From: CAYMJV01 sp964390545
GTDB taxonomy: Bacteria; Desulfobacterota; BSN033; UBA1163
Assembly: GCA_964390545.1 (NCBI GenBank)
Contig: CAYMJV010000007.1
Location: 1 to 60,050, forward strand
DNA: 60,050 bases
Reading direction: 5' to 3'
This document shows, in pieces, positions 33,104 through 41,076 of the stretch; within the stretch, counting starts at the first letter, position 1, and every line of letters begins with the position of its first letter. The position numbers and the translations under genes were made by a program. The notes below the pieces were generated by a model. The model did not search any database. It saw nothing but the letters and a program-made list of their open reading frames with translations, and was not told the DNA's origin.

Positions 33104-34531
33104 ATGATTGACTATCAAAAATGGCATCTCCATGAGGACCGTTATTTCAATCCTGACCCGGCGCAGCGAAGCATTGCATCCGAGCTATACAGGTCGGTGG
33201 CTCATTCGCCCATCATCAGTCCCCACGGGCACGTGGACCCTCGCCTGCTCGCTGACGAGAATGCTTCCTTCGGCACCCCTGCTGATCTATTTATCGTTCC
33301 CGATCATTACGTTTTCCGGATGCTCTATTCCCAGGGTATTTCCCTCGAAAACCTGGGAATCCCGAGAAGAGACGGAGGCCCCACGGAGAAGGACCACCGC
33401 AAGGTCTGGCAGATCTTTGCCGATCACTTCTACCTCTTCCGCGGCACGCCTACGGGCGTCTGGTTGGCCGATGAATTGAACAGCGTATTTGGCATCGAGG
33501 AGAAATTGACCGGGCAAAATGCACAATCCATCTATGATCAGATTGAGGCCAAGCTCAAATTACCCGAGTTTCGGCCCCGCGCTCTGTTTAAGCGCTTCAA
33601 CATTGAGGTCATGTGCACAACGGATGCAGCCAATGACCCGCTCACCCACCACCAGGCGCTCCGTAAGTCTGGATGGGGTGGCAACATCCGACCCACCTTC
33701 CGGCCGGACGCTGTCGTCAACCTGCTGACCCCTGGCTGGAGCGACAACGTCAAAGCCTTGAGCAAAGCGAGTGGCATCAACGTCACCTCATACAAAGAAT
33801 TTATCTGGGCCCTTGAAAACCGGAGGGCCTTCTTCAAATCGATGGGAACGGTAGCGACCGATCATGCCTCAGAAACGGCATACACAGCGGAGTTGGGTTC
33901 ATCGGAAGTAGAGGCCATCTTCCAGCGTGCCCTGCGGGGAAAGACGGGCCCGGAGGATGCGCGCCGATTTACTGCCCACATGATCATGGAGTTCGCTCGG
34001 ATGAGTATCGGCGATGGACTGGTGATGCAGCTTCATGTAGGCTCGATCCGAGACCATAATGATCTTATCTGCCAGCGCTTTGGGGCCAACATGGGCGCAG
34101 ACATTCCTACTCAAAGCGAGTTTACTCACAACCTGAGACCTCTCTTGAATAAATATGGCATGGATACCCGGCTGACGTTGATCCTTTTTACACTGGATGA
34201 ATCGACGTACGGACGCGAATTGGCACCGCTGGCGGGCCATTACCCGGCTGTCAAACTGGGGCCACCCTGGTGGTTTTATGATAGCATCAACGGCATGGGG
34301 CGCTATTTCGATCGTGTCATGGAGACGGCAGGGCTTCATAATACGGCGGGATTCAATGATGATACCCGGGCGTTTCCTTCCATTCCTGCACGCCACGATC
34401 TCTGGCGCCGTGTGAGCGCGGATTGGATCGCTGGGCTGGTGGTCCGGGGGATCGTGGATCTTGGAGATGCCCATGAGATGATCTTGGACATGGCGTACCG
34501 GCTCGCTAAGAGAGCGTACAGGATGCCTTAG
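33104..34531 (+). CDS. uxaC: Glucuronate/galacturonate isomerase
   Basis: 475-residue amidohydrolase-fold isomerase that converts D-glucuronate to D-fructuronate or D-galacturonate to D-tagaturonate. Family features: LHEDRYFNPDP, the metal motif SPHGHVDP (H41, H43), a long MTTDA-like MCTTDAANDPL and the C-terminal DLWRRVSADWIAGLVVRG. Length matches UxaC. The TRAP binding protein 120 bp downstream suggests uronate uptake; no UxuA/UxaA or KdgK lies next to it, but 2-keto-acid aldolases occur at 16002 and 17254. Confidence 0.95.
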   Translation: MIDYQKWHLHEDRYFNPDPAQRSIASELYRSVAHSPIISPHGHVDPRLLADENASFGTPADLFIVPDHYVFRMLYSQGISLENLGIPRRDGGPTEKDHRKVWQIFADHFYLFRGTPTGVWLADELNSVFGIEEKLTGQNAQSIYDQIEAKLKLPEFRPRALFKRFNIEVMCTTDAANDPLTHHQALRKSGWGGNIRPTFRPDAVVNLLTPGWSDNVKALSKASGINVTSYKEFIWALENRRAFFKSMGTVATDHASETAYTAELGSSEVEAIFQRALRGKTGPEDARRFTAHMIMEFARMSIGDGLVMQLHVGSIRDHNDLICQRFGANMGADIPTQSEFTHNLRPLLNKYGMDTRLTLILFTLDESTYGRELAPLAGHYPAVKLGPPWWFYDSINGMGRYFDRVMETAGLHNTAGFNDDTRAFPSIPARHDLWRRVSADWIAGLVVRGIVDLGDAHEMILDMAYRLAKRAYRMP

Positions 34532-34583
34532 ATAGTGTGGCTGAACGGGAAGCAATAAGATGAAATCGAGCCGACCGGAAAGC

Positions 34584-34610
34584 TTGACAAGGTTTCTAAG
34601 GCGGTATAAT
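34584..34610 (+). promoter_or_regulatory. Promoter of the TRAP binding-protein gene
   Basis: TTGACA (34584-34589) and TATAAT (34605-34610) are both perfect, with a short 15-nt spacer; TAATAT two bases later would give 17 nt. Confidence 0.6.
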
Positions 34611-34651
34611 ATAGGGCCAAACTTTAGGTTCTTCAATGAAAGGAGGAAGAT

Positions 34652-35641
34652 ATGAAAAAAGTTTTAGCTATTATGTTGGCTCTTTTGGCTGCAACCTTTA
34701 TTGTAACAAGTAGTTCGTCAAAAGTTTCTGCTGCACCCATTGTGATGAGGCTAGCGGAGACCCATCCACAGGATTATCCGACCACAAAGGGGGACTATGA
34801 GTTCGCCAGGCTCGTCAAGGAGCGGACCAACGGCAGGATTGTCGTCGAGGTTTTTCATAGCAAACAGCTGGGTGAGGAGGCCGCAGTCATTGAGCAGGTT
34901 CAATTGGGGGCCATTGATATGACCCGTGTGAGCATCTCCGCAGTCTCCTCCTTTGTCAGAGACCTCGATGCCTTTCAGCTGCCCTATCTCTATCGAGATG
35001 CAGCTCACATGTGGAAGGTATTGGATGGACCCATTGGCCAAGAGATCCTGAAGAAACACGAGGCTTTCAATTTTGTGGGGGTTGGGTGGTTTGAAAGCGG
35101 ATCCAGAAACTTCTATACCAAAAAACCGGTAAAGACCGTGGGCGATCTGAAGGGGATGAAGATTCGCGTCCAACAGGCGCCTCTGATGGTAGGGATGGTG
35201 CAGGCCCTTGGCGCTGTGGCTACACCCTTGCCCTATGGCGAGGTCTATTCAGCTCTCCAGACCGGGGTGGTTGACGGTGCCGAGAACAACTGGCCAAGCT
35301 ATCTCACCACAAGCCATTTCGAGGTGGCGAAGTACTGGATTAGCGATGAACACACAAGGGTCCCGGAGATTACGGTGGGAAGCAAAAAGATCTTTGACAA
35401 ACTGCCCAAAGAGGATTACGCCCTTATCCTAAAGGCCATGAAGGATGCTCAACCGTACCAGTTCAAACTGTGGGTGGACTTTGAAAAGGTGGCTGAAAAA
35501 GCGGTGCGTGACAGGGGGTCGATCATTACAGAAGTCAGTCCACAGGAAAAGCAGAAATTCATGGATGCCATGAAGCCTGTCTATGACAAGCAACCTCCTG
35601 AGATCATGGCTGTCGTCAACAAAATCAGGGCTGTGAAGTAA
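34652..35641 (+). CDS. dctP: TRAP transporter substrate-binding protein, DctP family
   Basis: 329-residue periplasmic protein that delivers a carboxylate, often a C4-diacid or uronate, to a TRAP permease. Signal peptide with cleavage near VSA-A. DctP features: LAETHPQDYPTTKG, FHSKQLGEEAAVIEQVQLGAIDM (in parts), the conserved Arg in KGMKIRVQQAP that binds the ligand carboxylate, and VVDGAENNWPSY. AAAGGAGGAAG precedes the ATG. Its membrane partners appear to be the minus-strand genes at 35904-37753. Confidence 0.94.
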   Translation: MKKVLAIMLALLAATFIVTSSSSKVSAAPIVMRLAETHPQDYPTTKGDYEFARLVKERTNGRIVVEVFHSKQLGEEAAVIEQVQLGAIDMTRVSISAVSSFVRDLDAFQLPYLYRDAAHMWKVLDGPIGQEILKKHEAFNFVGVGWFESGSRNFYTKKPVKTVGDLKGMKIRVQQAPLMVGMVQALGAVATPLPYGEVYSALQTGVVDGAENNWPSYLTTSHFEVAKYWISDEHTRVPEITVGSKKIFDKLPKEDYALILKAMKDAQPYQFKLWVDFEKVAEKAVRDRGSIITEVSPQEKQKFMDAMKPVYDKQPPEIMAVVNKIRAVK

Positions 35642-35803
35642 ACCCCGTTAGAAAAAGACCTTTGGCCTTCTAACGGGAAGGCTCACATGGGGGATTAGGC
35701 CCCGTATTTGATCCCATAAGGAAATAACCTTCTTCCCCGCGACGCAAGCCCCGATAGAAGTGAAGCTTCAAACGGGGCAAACAGCGGGGCTTTCTAACGG
35801 GGT
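35642..35803. repeat. Dispersed repeat with three CCCCGTTAGAA arms
   Basis: CCCCGTTAGAA at 35643-35653 begins directly after the dctP stop, TTCTAACGGG follows at 35668-35677, and TTTCTAACGGGGT closes at 35791-35803. The arms equal those at 431-494. Confidence 0.7.
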
Positions 35804-35825
35804 AAAGGGATTTTTGGCCGATAAG

Positions 35826-35863
35826 AAAAAAGGCAAGGGCCTTAGGGGCTCTTGCCTTTTTTT
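35826..35863. terminator. Bidirectional terminator between dctP and dctM
   Basis: AAAAAAGGCAAG / CTTGCCTTTTTTT with a short loop gives a stem with a T-run on either strand, so it can end both convergent transcripts. Confidence 0.88.
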
Positions 35864-35903
35864 ATATAGCATGTTCTGTTTCTCCCCTATGGGCTTTGCG
35901 TCA

Positions 35904-37241
35904 TTATTTCCCAGGCATAAGCAAGTTGGGTAGGAACATGGTAATGGCAGGGATGTAGGTGACCAGCATGAGGGTGACAAGCATGGAGAAATAGAAGGGA
36001 ATACAGCCTCTTGATGCTCTTTCAATTGAAATCTTGCCTATGGCACTTCCGACATACAGGGCAGAGCCGACCGGGGGAGTACAGAGTCCTATGCAAAGGT
36101 TCAGAAGAAGCATGATGCCGAAATGGGTCGGATCCATTCCCATCTTTAAGACCAAAACAGGGAAGAGGATGGGTGTGCAGATGAGGATGAGCGGCGCCAT
36201 GTCCATGATGCATCCCAGGATGAGAAGCATAATATTTATAAGTAAGAGCAATAAAAAGTAGTTATCAGTGATCGAGAGGAGGAACTCCGTGGCAAGCCTG
36301 GGTACTTGCAAACGGGCGAGGAGATATCCGAAAGCGCTGGCAGCAGCGATCAGGCTCATGACAATGGCCAAGGTCTTCAAGGAGGAGTAAAGAATCTTGA
36401 TAAACCTGGTCAATGGCACTTCTCTGTACACGAAGAAAGCGACGACAAAGGCATAGAGAACGGCAAAAGCGGCTGCTTCGGTAGCTGTGAAGAGACCAAT
36501 GATCACGCCACCCACAACGATCAATGCAGTGCACATGGCGAGGGTTCCGTCTAAAAGGATGAATAGGCCTTCCTTTAAGGTATAGCCTTTTCCTCTCGGG
36601 TATTTCTTCTTAATCGAAATAATGAGGGCGATGATGAGCATTGTGATGCCCATCAGGATTCCCGGAGCATATCCCCCTAAAAAAAGCTTCCCGACAGAGA
36701 CGACTACTAACTGTCCGCCTGCGAGCTGAGAAGCGGTACCTACGGCGAAGGCATAAATGATCATATTGTGACTCGGTGGAATAATAACTCCCTGACAGGC
36801 CGAACATATGGTCAACCCTACGGAGAACTCCGGGTCATAACCTGCCTTTTTCATCATGGGGATGACGATGGAACCAAGGGACGAGACATCGGCCACGGCA
36901 GAACCCGAGATACCCCCGAAGAACATACTGTCCATCACATTGACCAGGGCGAGGCCGCCCGGAAGTCTTCCCACAAAGAGATTGGCCAAGTTGACAAGTC
37001 TCTGGGCGATGCCGCCTTCATTCATGATCTCTCCCATGATGATGAAAAAGGGGATCGCCAGGAGGGAAAAATTCATGACCCCATCAGCCATGACCTTCAC
37101 GATGGCCTCAAGGGGGACATTCAAATAGGTCCCGGTGATGATGGCTGAGATGGCCAGGCAGAAGGTGATTGGCACCCGCAATACAACTAGGACCCCAAAG
37201 ATGCACAGTAAGAGAGTAATCCCTAAAGAGTCAACGATCAT
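35904..37241 (-). CDS. dctM: TRAP transporter large permease, DctM family
   Basis: 445-residue inner-membrane protein with about twelve hydrophobic segments that moves the substrate with Na+ or H+. Family segments are visible: PFFIIMGEIMNEGGIAQRLV, FGGISGSAVADVSSLGSIVIPMM and GLCTPPVGSALYVG (in parts). Normal length. Its start overlaps the dctQ stop by 4 bp. Oddly it faces the binding-protein gene instead of following it, suggesting separate control or an inversion. Confidence 0.94.
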   Translation of the reverse strand: MIVDSLGITLLLCIFGVLVVLRVPITFCLAISAIITGTYLNVPLEAIVKVMADGVMNFSLLAIPFFIIMGEIMNEGGIAQRLVNLANLFVGRLPGGLALVNVMDSMFFGGISGSAVADVSSLGSIVIPMMKKAGYDPEFSVGLTICSACQGVIIPPSHNMIIYAFAVGTASQLAGGQLVVVSVGKLFLGGYAPGILMGITMLIIALIISIKKKYPRGKGYTLKEGLFILLDGTLAMCTALIVVGGVIIGLFTATEAAAFAVLYAFVVAFFVYREVPLTRFIKILYSSLKTLAIVMSLIAAASAFGYLLARLQVPRLATEFLLSITDNYFLLLLLINIMLLILGCIMDMAPLILICTPILFPVLVLKMGMDPTHFGIMLLLNLCIGLCTPPVGSALYVGSAIGKISIERASRGCIPFYFSMLVTLMLVTYIPAITMFLPNLLMPGK

Positions 37242-37753
37242 TTCTTCTCTCCAACCGCCATCAGTTTTCGGTCAAGATACTGATCATCTTTCTCCACACC
37301 GAAAAGGCTCATGACGGAATCGCAAAGGATCAAAAAGCCGGCCAGGGGGATCACGATAAATTTAAGAGAAGCGGGCAGGCTGGGTATGGAGGCAATGCTC
37401 CCCTTGATCCCCATGATGAGCAGAATTCCGTAATACAAGAGGACAAAACCGATGACGGCGAGAACCAGATGTTTAAGCTTCAGCAGGACATTGGTCACCC
37501 ATTGGGGGGTCCCTTTGGGAAAGAGGTTGACATTGATATGGAGATCGAGCTTCACCCCGATGGCCATACTTAAAAAGGTGAAGGCTGTCATGAGCACATT
37601 GCTCGAGATCTCTTCCATCCATGAGATTCCAGAGGCAAAGAAATATCTCATGATGACATTCGTGGAGATGATAACCACCTGGAAGGCCAAAAAGAGGGAT
37701 GCCAGAATGGCACTGATCAAGTGGATGACATTAAAAATCTTTATTATTTTCAT
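37238..37753 (-). CDS. dctQ: TRAP transporter small permease, DctQ family
   Basis: 171 residues from the ATG at 37753, with four hydrophobic segments and the FNVIHLISAILASLFL start and WMEEISSNVLMTAFTFLS region typical of DctQ. The frame is open much further upstream, but that part is antisense to the DUF917 gene and is not protein-like. GAAGGAG lies 14 bp before the ATG but only 5 bp before an in-frame TTG at 37762, so the protein may start three residues earlier. Confidence 0.88.
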   Translation of the reverse strand: MKIIKIFNVIHLISAILASLFLAFQVVIISTNVIMRYFFASGISWMEEISSNVLMTAFTFLSMAIGVKLDLHINVNLFPKGTPQWVTNVLLKLKHLVLAVIGFVLLYYGILLIMGIKGSIASIPSLPASLKFIVIPLAGFLILCDSVMSLFGVEKDDQYLDRKLMAVGEKK

Positions 37754-37781
37754 AAGACCCAAGTTTTCTCCTTCGCAAGGG

Positions 37782-37809
37782 TTATTATCTAAAACGCTCG
37801 TTTTGTCAA
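37782..37809 (-). promoter_or_regulatory. Promoter of dctQ-dctM
   Basis: Minus strand: TTGACA (37809-37804), 16-nt spacer, TAATAA (37787-37782). An inverted repeat GTCAAG-N6-CTTGAC (37805-37822) overlaps the -35 and may be an operator. Confidence 0.55.
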
Positions 37810-37840
37810 GTTCTTTCTTGACGGTCTCAGTCCTTGTGAT

Positions 37841-37868
37841 TTGACAAAATCGAGGCAGTTGATAAAAT
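37841..37868 (+). promoter_or_regulatory. Promoter of the DUF917 gene cluster
   Basis: TTGACA (37841-37846), 16-nt spacer, TAAAAT (37863-37868), 28 bp before the start codon; it is divergent from the dctQ promoter 32 bp away. Confidence 0.65.
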
Positions 37869-37895
37869 GGGGGCATCAATTTTGGAGGATTCAGA

Positions 37896-39023
37896 ATGGC
37901 AAGGTTTTTGAACAAAGTTGATATCTCTGATCTCTGTCTCGGGACGACTGTCCTCGGAACAGGGGGAGGGGGATCCCCCGAACTCGGCCTTTTCATCTTA
38001 ATCAGGCTTTTAGAAATGGGAAAGGAGATCAAGCTGATCTCCGTCGGAGAGGTCCCGGATGATGAGATCGTCGTCCACCCCGCTATGATCGGCTCCATCG
38101 CCCCTTCAAAAGATAAAACAATGGAGTTGGAAGAATATTGTTCAAAAATCATCTCAAAAGAGGGGCCTCTTTTGACCGGTCTAAAGACTTTGGAGGAGGT
38201 TCTCTCTGAGAAGGTGTACGCTACCGTACCTGTGGAATTGGGTGGGTACAACACCCCTGTTGCCGCCATTCTGGGTGCTTTAGCAGGTGTTCCTTTTGTG
38301 GATGGAGATACCATTGGCAGGGCCAAACCCGAATTGATGATGCAGACTTATACCATACACAACGTCCCTATCACTCCGATGGTCCTCACGGATATGAAAG
38401 GAAATTCTGTGGTCGTGAAGAAAGTGGCCAGTTTCAAGGATGCCGAAAAGATTGCAAGAGCAATGGCCGTAGTGGGAGAGGGGACGACGGCCGTAAGATG
38501 TCCGGTCAAAGGAGATGTTTTCAAGAAAACGATTATCCCTGGAGGTGTGGCCAAGGCCATCGAGATAGGAAAAGCTTTGAGGAAGGCTGAGGAGCGTCAT
38601 GAAGACCCTGTTCAAGCTGTGATTCGAGCCTCCGAAGGGGTTGAATTCTTTCGAGGAACGGTGAAGCAATTTAAATGGGAAGATCGGGAAGGATTCCTGT
38701 GGGGAACGATAACTGTCAAAGGAGAAGATCGATATAAAAGACATGAGCTCAAAGTATGGTTGAAGAATGAGAATCTCCTCTCATGGTTAGACCGAAAACC
38801 TTATGTCCTGACCCCTGACCTTATTTGTATCCTTGATGCCAAAACGGGGAGACCTATCACCAATTCAAACATGAAAGAAGGGAAAAAGATCGTCGTCTTT
38901 GGCATTCCTTCCCATCCCTTCTGGCGGACGAAAGAGGCGATCGATCTCGTATCACCTAAACATTTTGATTTCGACATTCCCTATACCCCGATGGAGCAGA
39001 TCATTAAAACTGTTTCAACATAA
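37896..39023 (+). CDS. DUF917 family protein (S-methyl-thiohydantoin desulfurase-like)
   Basis: 375-residue cytosolic protein of the DUF917 family. The Gly-rich opening LGTGGGGSPELG (about 20-31), a VPVELGGYNTP segment and PFVDGDTIGRAKPELMMQTY (in parts) are characteristic. Family names point to thiohydantoin or hydantoin chemistry, and members often sit beside hydantoinase-like genes, but the reaction here is unproven. It leads the plus-strand cluster with DUF1177, AroM and a Dpp-type importer. TTTTGGAGGATT precedes the ATG. Confidence 0.88.
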   Translation: MARFLNKVDISDLCLGTTVLGTGGGGSPELGLFILIRLLEMGKEIKLISVGEVPDDEIVVHPAMIGSIAPSKDKTMELEEYCSKIISKEGPLLTGLKTLEEVLSEKVYATVPVELGGYNTPVAAILGALAGVPFVDGDTIGRAKPELMMQTYTIHNVPITPMVLTDMKGNSVVVKKVASFKDAEKIARAMAVVGEGTTAVRCPVKGDVFKKTIIPGGVAKAIEIGKALRKAEERHEDPVQAVIRASEGVEFFRGTVKQFKWEDREGFLWGTITVKGEDRYKRHELKVWLKNENLLSWLDRKPYVLTPDLICILDAKTGRPITNSNMKEGKKIVVFGIPSHPFWRTKEAIDLVSPKHFDFDIPYTPMEQIIKTVST

Positions 39024-39067
39024 TCCCCTCTTTTCCCCCCTTTAGAAAAGGGGGGTGTGAGGGGATT
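39022..39067. repeat. CCCCCCTTTAG...AAAGGGGGG palindromic element
   Basis: AATCCCCTC-TTTT-CCCCCCTTT / AAAAGGGGGG-TGT-GAGGGGATT forms a long hairpin between the DUF917 and DUF1177 genes. Sister elements are at 42721-42764 and, shorter, at 45880-45905, where the repeat supplies the stop codon of an ATPase gene. Confidence 0.75.
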
Positions 39068-39111
39068 TGAAAGATGTTGATAATAGATAAGGAGCAAAGA
39101 AAGGAAGGGGT

Positions 39112-40050
39112 ATGGCACTAAAGCAAGTGATTGAGATTTACGAACTCCTTGATAGTCCGAGGGCAAACGGGGAAAGGGTAGCTTCGCTCTTAAAGGAAAG
39201 GGGAATCTACGGTGTAGAAGTAGTTCCCATCCAGGGGGAAAGAGGAAAGACCGATTCAATCAAGGTCTGGATTCCGGGATCAAAGGGAAAAAAATCCGGA
39301 GGGAATGCGCCCACTCTCGGCGTCATTGGGCGGTTGGGAGGGGTAGGGGCAAGACCCCAAATGATCGGGCTCGTCTCGGATGCTGATGGGGCGATTGCTG
39401 CTCTCTCGGTAGCGCTCAAATTAGCAGACATGAAGGAACAAGGAGATGTATTACCTGGCGATGTGATTGTGGCAACCCATGTCTGCCCTGATGCTCCAAC
39501 CCTCCCTCATGACCCTGTTCCCTTTATGGGCTCGCCGGTGGAGATGAAGAGCCTCAACGACCATGAGGTAGACCCGCAGATGGATGCGATCCTCTCCATT
39601 GACACCACCAAGGGCAATCGGATCATCAATCAGAGGGGTTTTGCTATTTCTCCAACAGTTAAGGAAGGATATATTTTGAAAGTGAGTGAAGACCTTCTCC
39701 GGATCATGGAGATCACGACGGGAAGAAGGCCATCCGTGTTCGCCATCACCACCCAGGATATCACGCCCTACGGGAACGACCTCTTTCACCTGAACAGCAT
39801 CATGCAACCCTCTGTAGCCACACGGGCTTCTGTGGTAGGGCTTGCCATTACCGCGGAGTCGGTAGTCCCAGGTTGTGCCACTGGGGCGAGCCATGTAACA
39901 GATATTGAGGAAGCCGTCCGATTCTCGATTGAGGTAGCTAAACATTTTGCGGCGGGACAATGTCGATTCCACGATGAACAGGAGTTTAAAAGGATGGTCG
40001 AACTTTACGGTCCCATGAACCATCTTCAAACCCTGGGGGGAAACCGTTGA
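39112..40050 (+). CDS. DUF1177 family protein
   Basis: 312-residue soluble protein. Recognisable family stretches are IYELLDSPRANGERV near the start, LIRLGGVGARPQMIGLVSDADGA-like text (GRLGGVGARPQMIG), VATHVCPDAPTLPHDPVPFMGSPVEM (in parts) and SVVPGCATGASHVTDIE. Conserved His, Asp and Cys residues suggest a metal-dependent hydrolase-like role, but none is established. DUF1177 genes are commonly found with AroM, DUF917 and peptide importers, as here. Its stop overlaps a TTG that could start the AroM frame. Confidence 0.85.
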   Translation: MALKQVIEIYELLDSPRANGERVASLLKERGIYGVEVVPIQGERGKTDSIKVWIPGSKGKKSGGNAPTLGVIGRLGGVGARPQMIGLVSDADGAIAALSVALKLADMKEQGDVLPGDVIVATHVCPDAPTLPHDPVPFMGSPVEMKSLNDHEVDPQMDAILSIDTTKGNRIINQRGFAISPTVKEGYILKVSEDLLRIMEITTGRRPSVFAITTQDITPYGNDLFHLNSIMQPSVATRASVVGLAITAESVVPGCATGASHVTDIEEAVRFSIEVAKHFAAGQCRFHDEQEFKRMVELYGPMNHLQTLGGNR

Positions 40051-40054
40051 TCTT

Positions 40055-40165
40055 GGCCGGCAAGTGCCCCGCAAGCCTCGCCTGTGAGGGCGGGGTGAAG
40101 GGGCACAATATAAAAAAGATAATTCATCACCGGGAAGCCTCGCCTGTAAGGGCGAGGGGCTTCAC
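40055..40165. repeat. GGCCGGCAAGTGCCC...GGGGCTTCAC dispersed repeat, full copy
   Basis: Plan: GGCCGGCAAGTGCCC, GC-rich hairpin, GAAGGGGCACAATATAA, A/T-rich centre, TCACCGGGAAGCC, second hairpin (CCTCGCCTGTAAGGGCGAGG), GGCTTCAC. Same orientation as 2698-2805 and inverse to 54819-54944. It sits exactly between DUF1177 and the credible AroM start. Confidence 0.8.
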
Positions 40166-40175
40166 AAAGATCGGG

Positions 40176-40835
40176 ATGATTACAATCGGCCAGTCTCCGA
40201 GGAATGACATCATCCCCGAAATGAGAGAGGTTTTAGGCACCGAGGTAGAGATATTAGAGGCCGGGGCATTAGATGGCTTGACTTTAGAAGAGGTGAAGAA
40301 ATTTTATCCAAAGGGGAGAGATTACATCCTCTGCACCCGTATGTCTGATGGAAGAGAGGTCGTCGTCGCCAAAAGATTCATTGTACCGCGGGTCCAGAAA
40401 TGCATCGATCTTCTCACTCAGAGAGGTGCAGAGATCATCGTCTTTATCTGCACAGGGCTGTTCCCTCCGTTCTCATCAAGAAAACTCTTCGTTGAATCCC
40501 AAAAGATCTTGGATCATTCTATTTTAGCCCTTCATGGAGAGAAGGAGAGGATCGGACTGCTCATCCCTCTCTCCGATCAGATCAAACAGGCGAGGAAGAA
40601 GTATGACCGCTTGAAGGGAAAGATGGTCATCAAAGCTGCTTCTCCCTATGCCTCCGAGGATGAGGTTTCTGTTGCTGCAGAAGCATTGAAAAGGGCAGAC
40701 CCCCATGTCATTGTCATGCACTGCATGGGATATACTCAGGCGATGAAGAAAAAGGTGATGGAGATCACGGGAAAGCCTACAATCCTTGCCCGATCCTTGG
40801 TGGCGAGGACAGTGAAAGAGTTAATAAGTGATTAG
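40176..40835 (+). CDS. aroM: AroM family protein
   Basis: 219 residues from ATG 40176, starting MITIGQSPRNDIIPEM. AroM proteins are distant relatives of the Asp/Glu/hydantoin racemase fold with unknown activity; FICTGLFPPF and VMHCMGYTQAMKKKV carry the two cysteines expected of that fold. The frame is open back to a TTG at 40047 that overlaps the DUF1177 stop and has GGGGGG before it. Those 43 codons, however, are translated dispersed repeat, so either the start is 40176 or the protein has gained an odd leader. Confidence 0.82.
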   Translation: MITIGQSPRNDIIPEMREVLGTEVEILEAGALDGLTLEEVKKFYPKGRDYILCTRMSDGREVVVAKRFIVPRVQKCIDLLTQRGAEIIVFICTGLFPPFSSRKLFVESQKILDHSILALHGEKERIGLLIPLSDQIKQARKKYDRLKGKMVIKAASPYASEDEVSVAAEALKRADPHVIVMHCMGYTQAMKKKVMEITGKPTILARSLVARTVKELISD

Positions 40836-40886
40836 GAAGGGGGTGACGGAGACCAAAATTTCAAAGTTGAAGAGCCAGTTGAAAAA

Positions 40887-41010
40887 GTGTCAACATCCCA
40901 AGAATGTCATTCTGAGCCCTTCGCTCACTGTCACTCTGAGCGAAGCGAAGAGTCTGATTTCATGGCTCAGGATAAACTCCGCGAAGAATCTGACAAAGAA
41001 GAACTTATTC
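40887..41010. repeat. TCTGAGCGAAGCGAAGA-type repeat
   Basis: AAGAATGTCATTCTGAGC, CACTCTGAGCGAAGCGAAGAGTCTGA and CGCGAAGAATCTGAC are variants of one short motif seen in many environmental genomes. The rest of 40836-41076 shows only the ribosome-binding site AGAAAGGAGGGG of the next gene. Confidence 0.6.
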
Positions 41011-41076
41011 AGTAGCCTGGTAAGTCCGAAGTGAGAAATCTTAAATCCGAAAGGAATAAGAAAGGAGGGGTTTGGT

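Noticed and set aside
37754..38326. A 191-codon N-terminal extension of the DctQ frame
   Set aside because: It is antisense to the DUF917 gene and low in complexity, and a normal DctQ starts at 37753.
40887..41010. Short repeated TCTGAGCGAAGCGAAGA units considered as a CRISPR array
   Set aside because: The units are irregular in length and spacing, there are no spacers of constant size and no cas genes.
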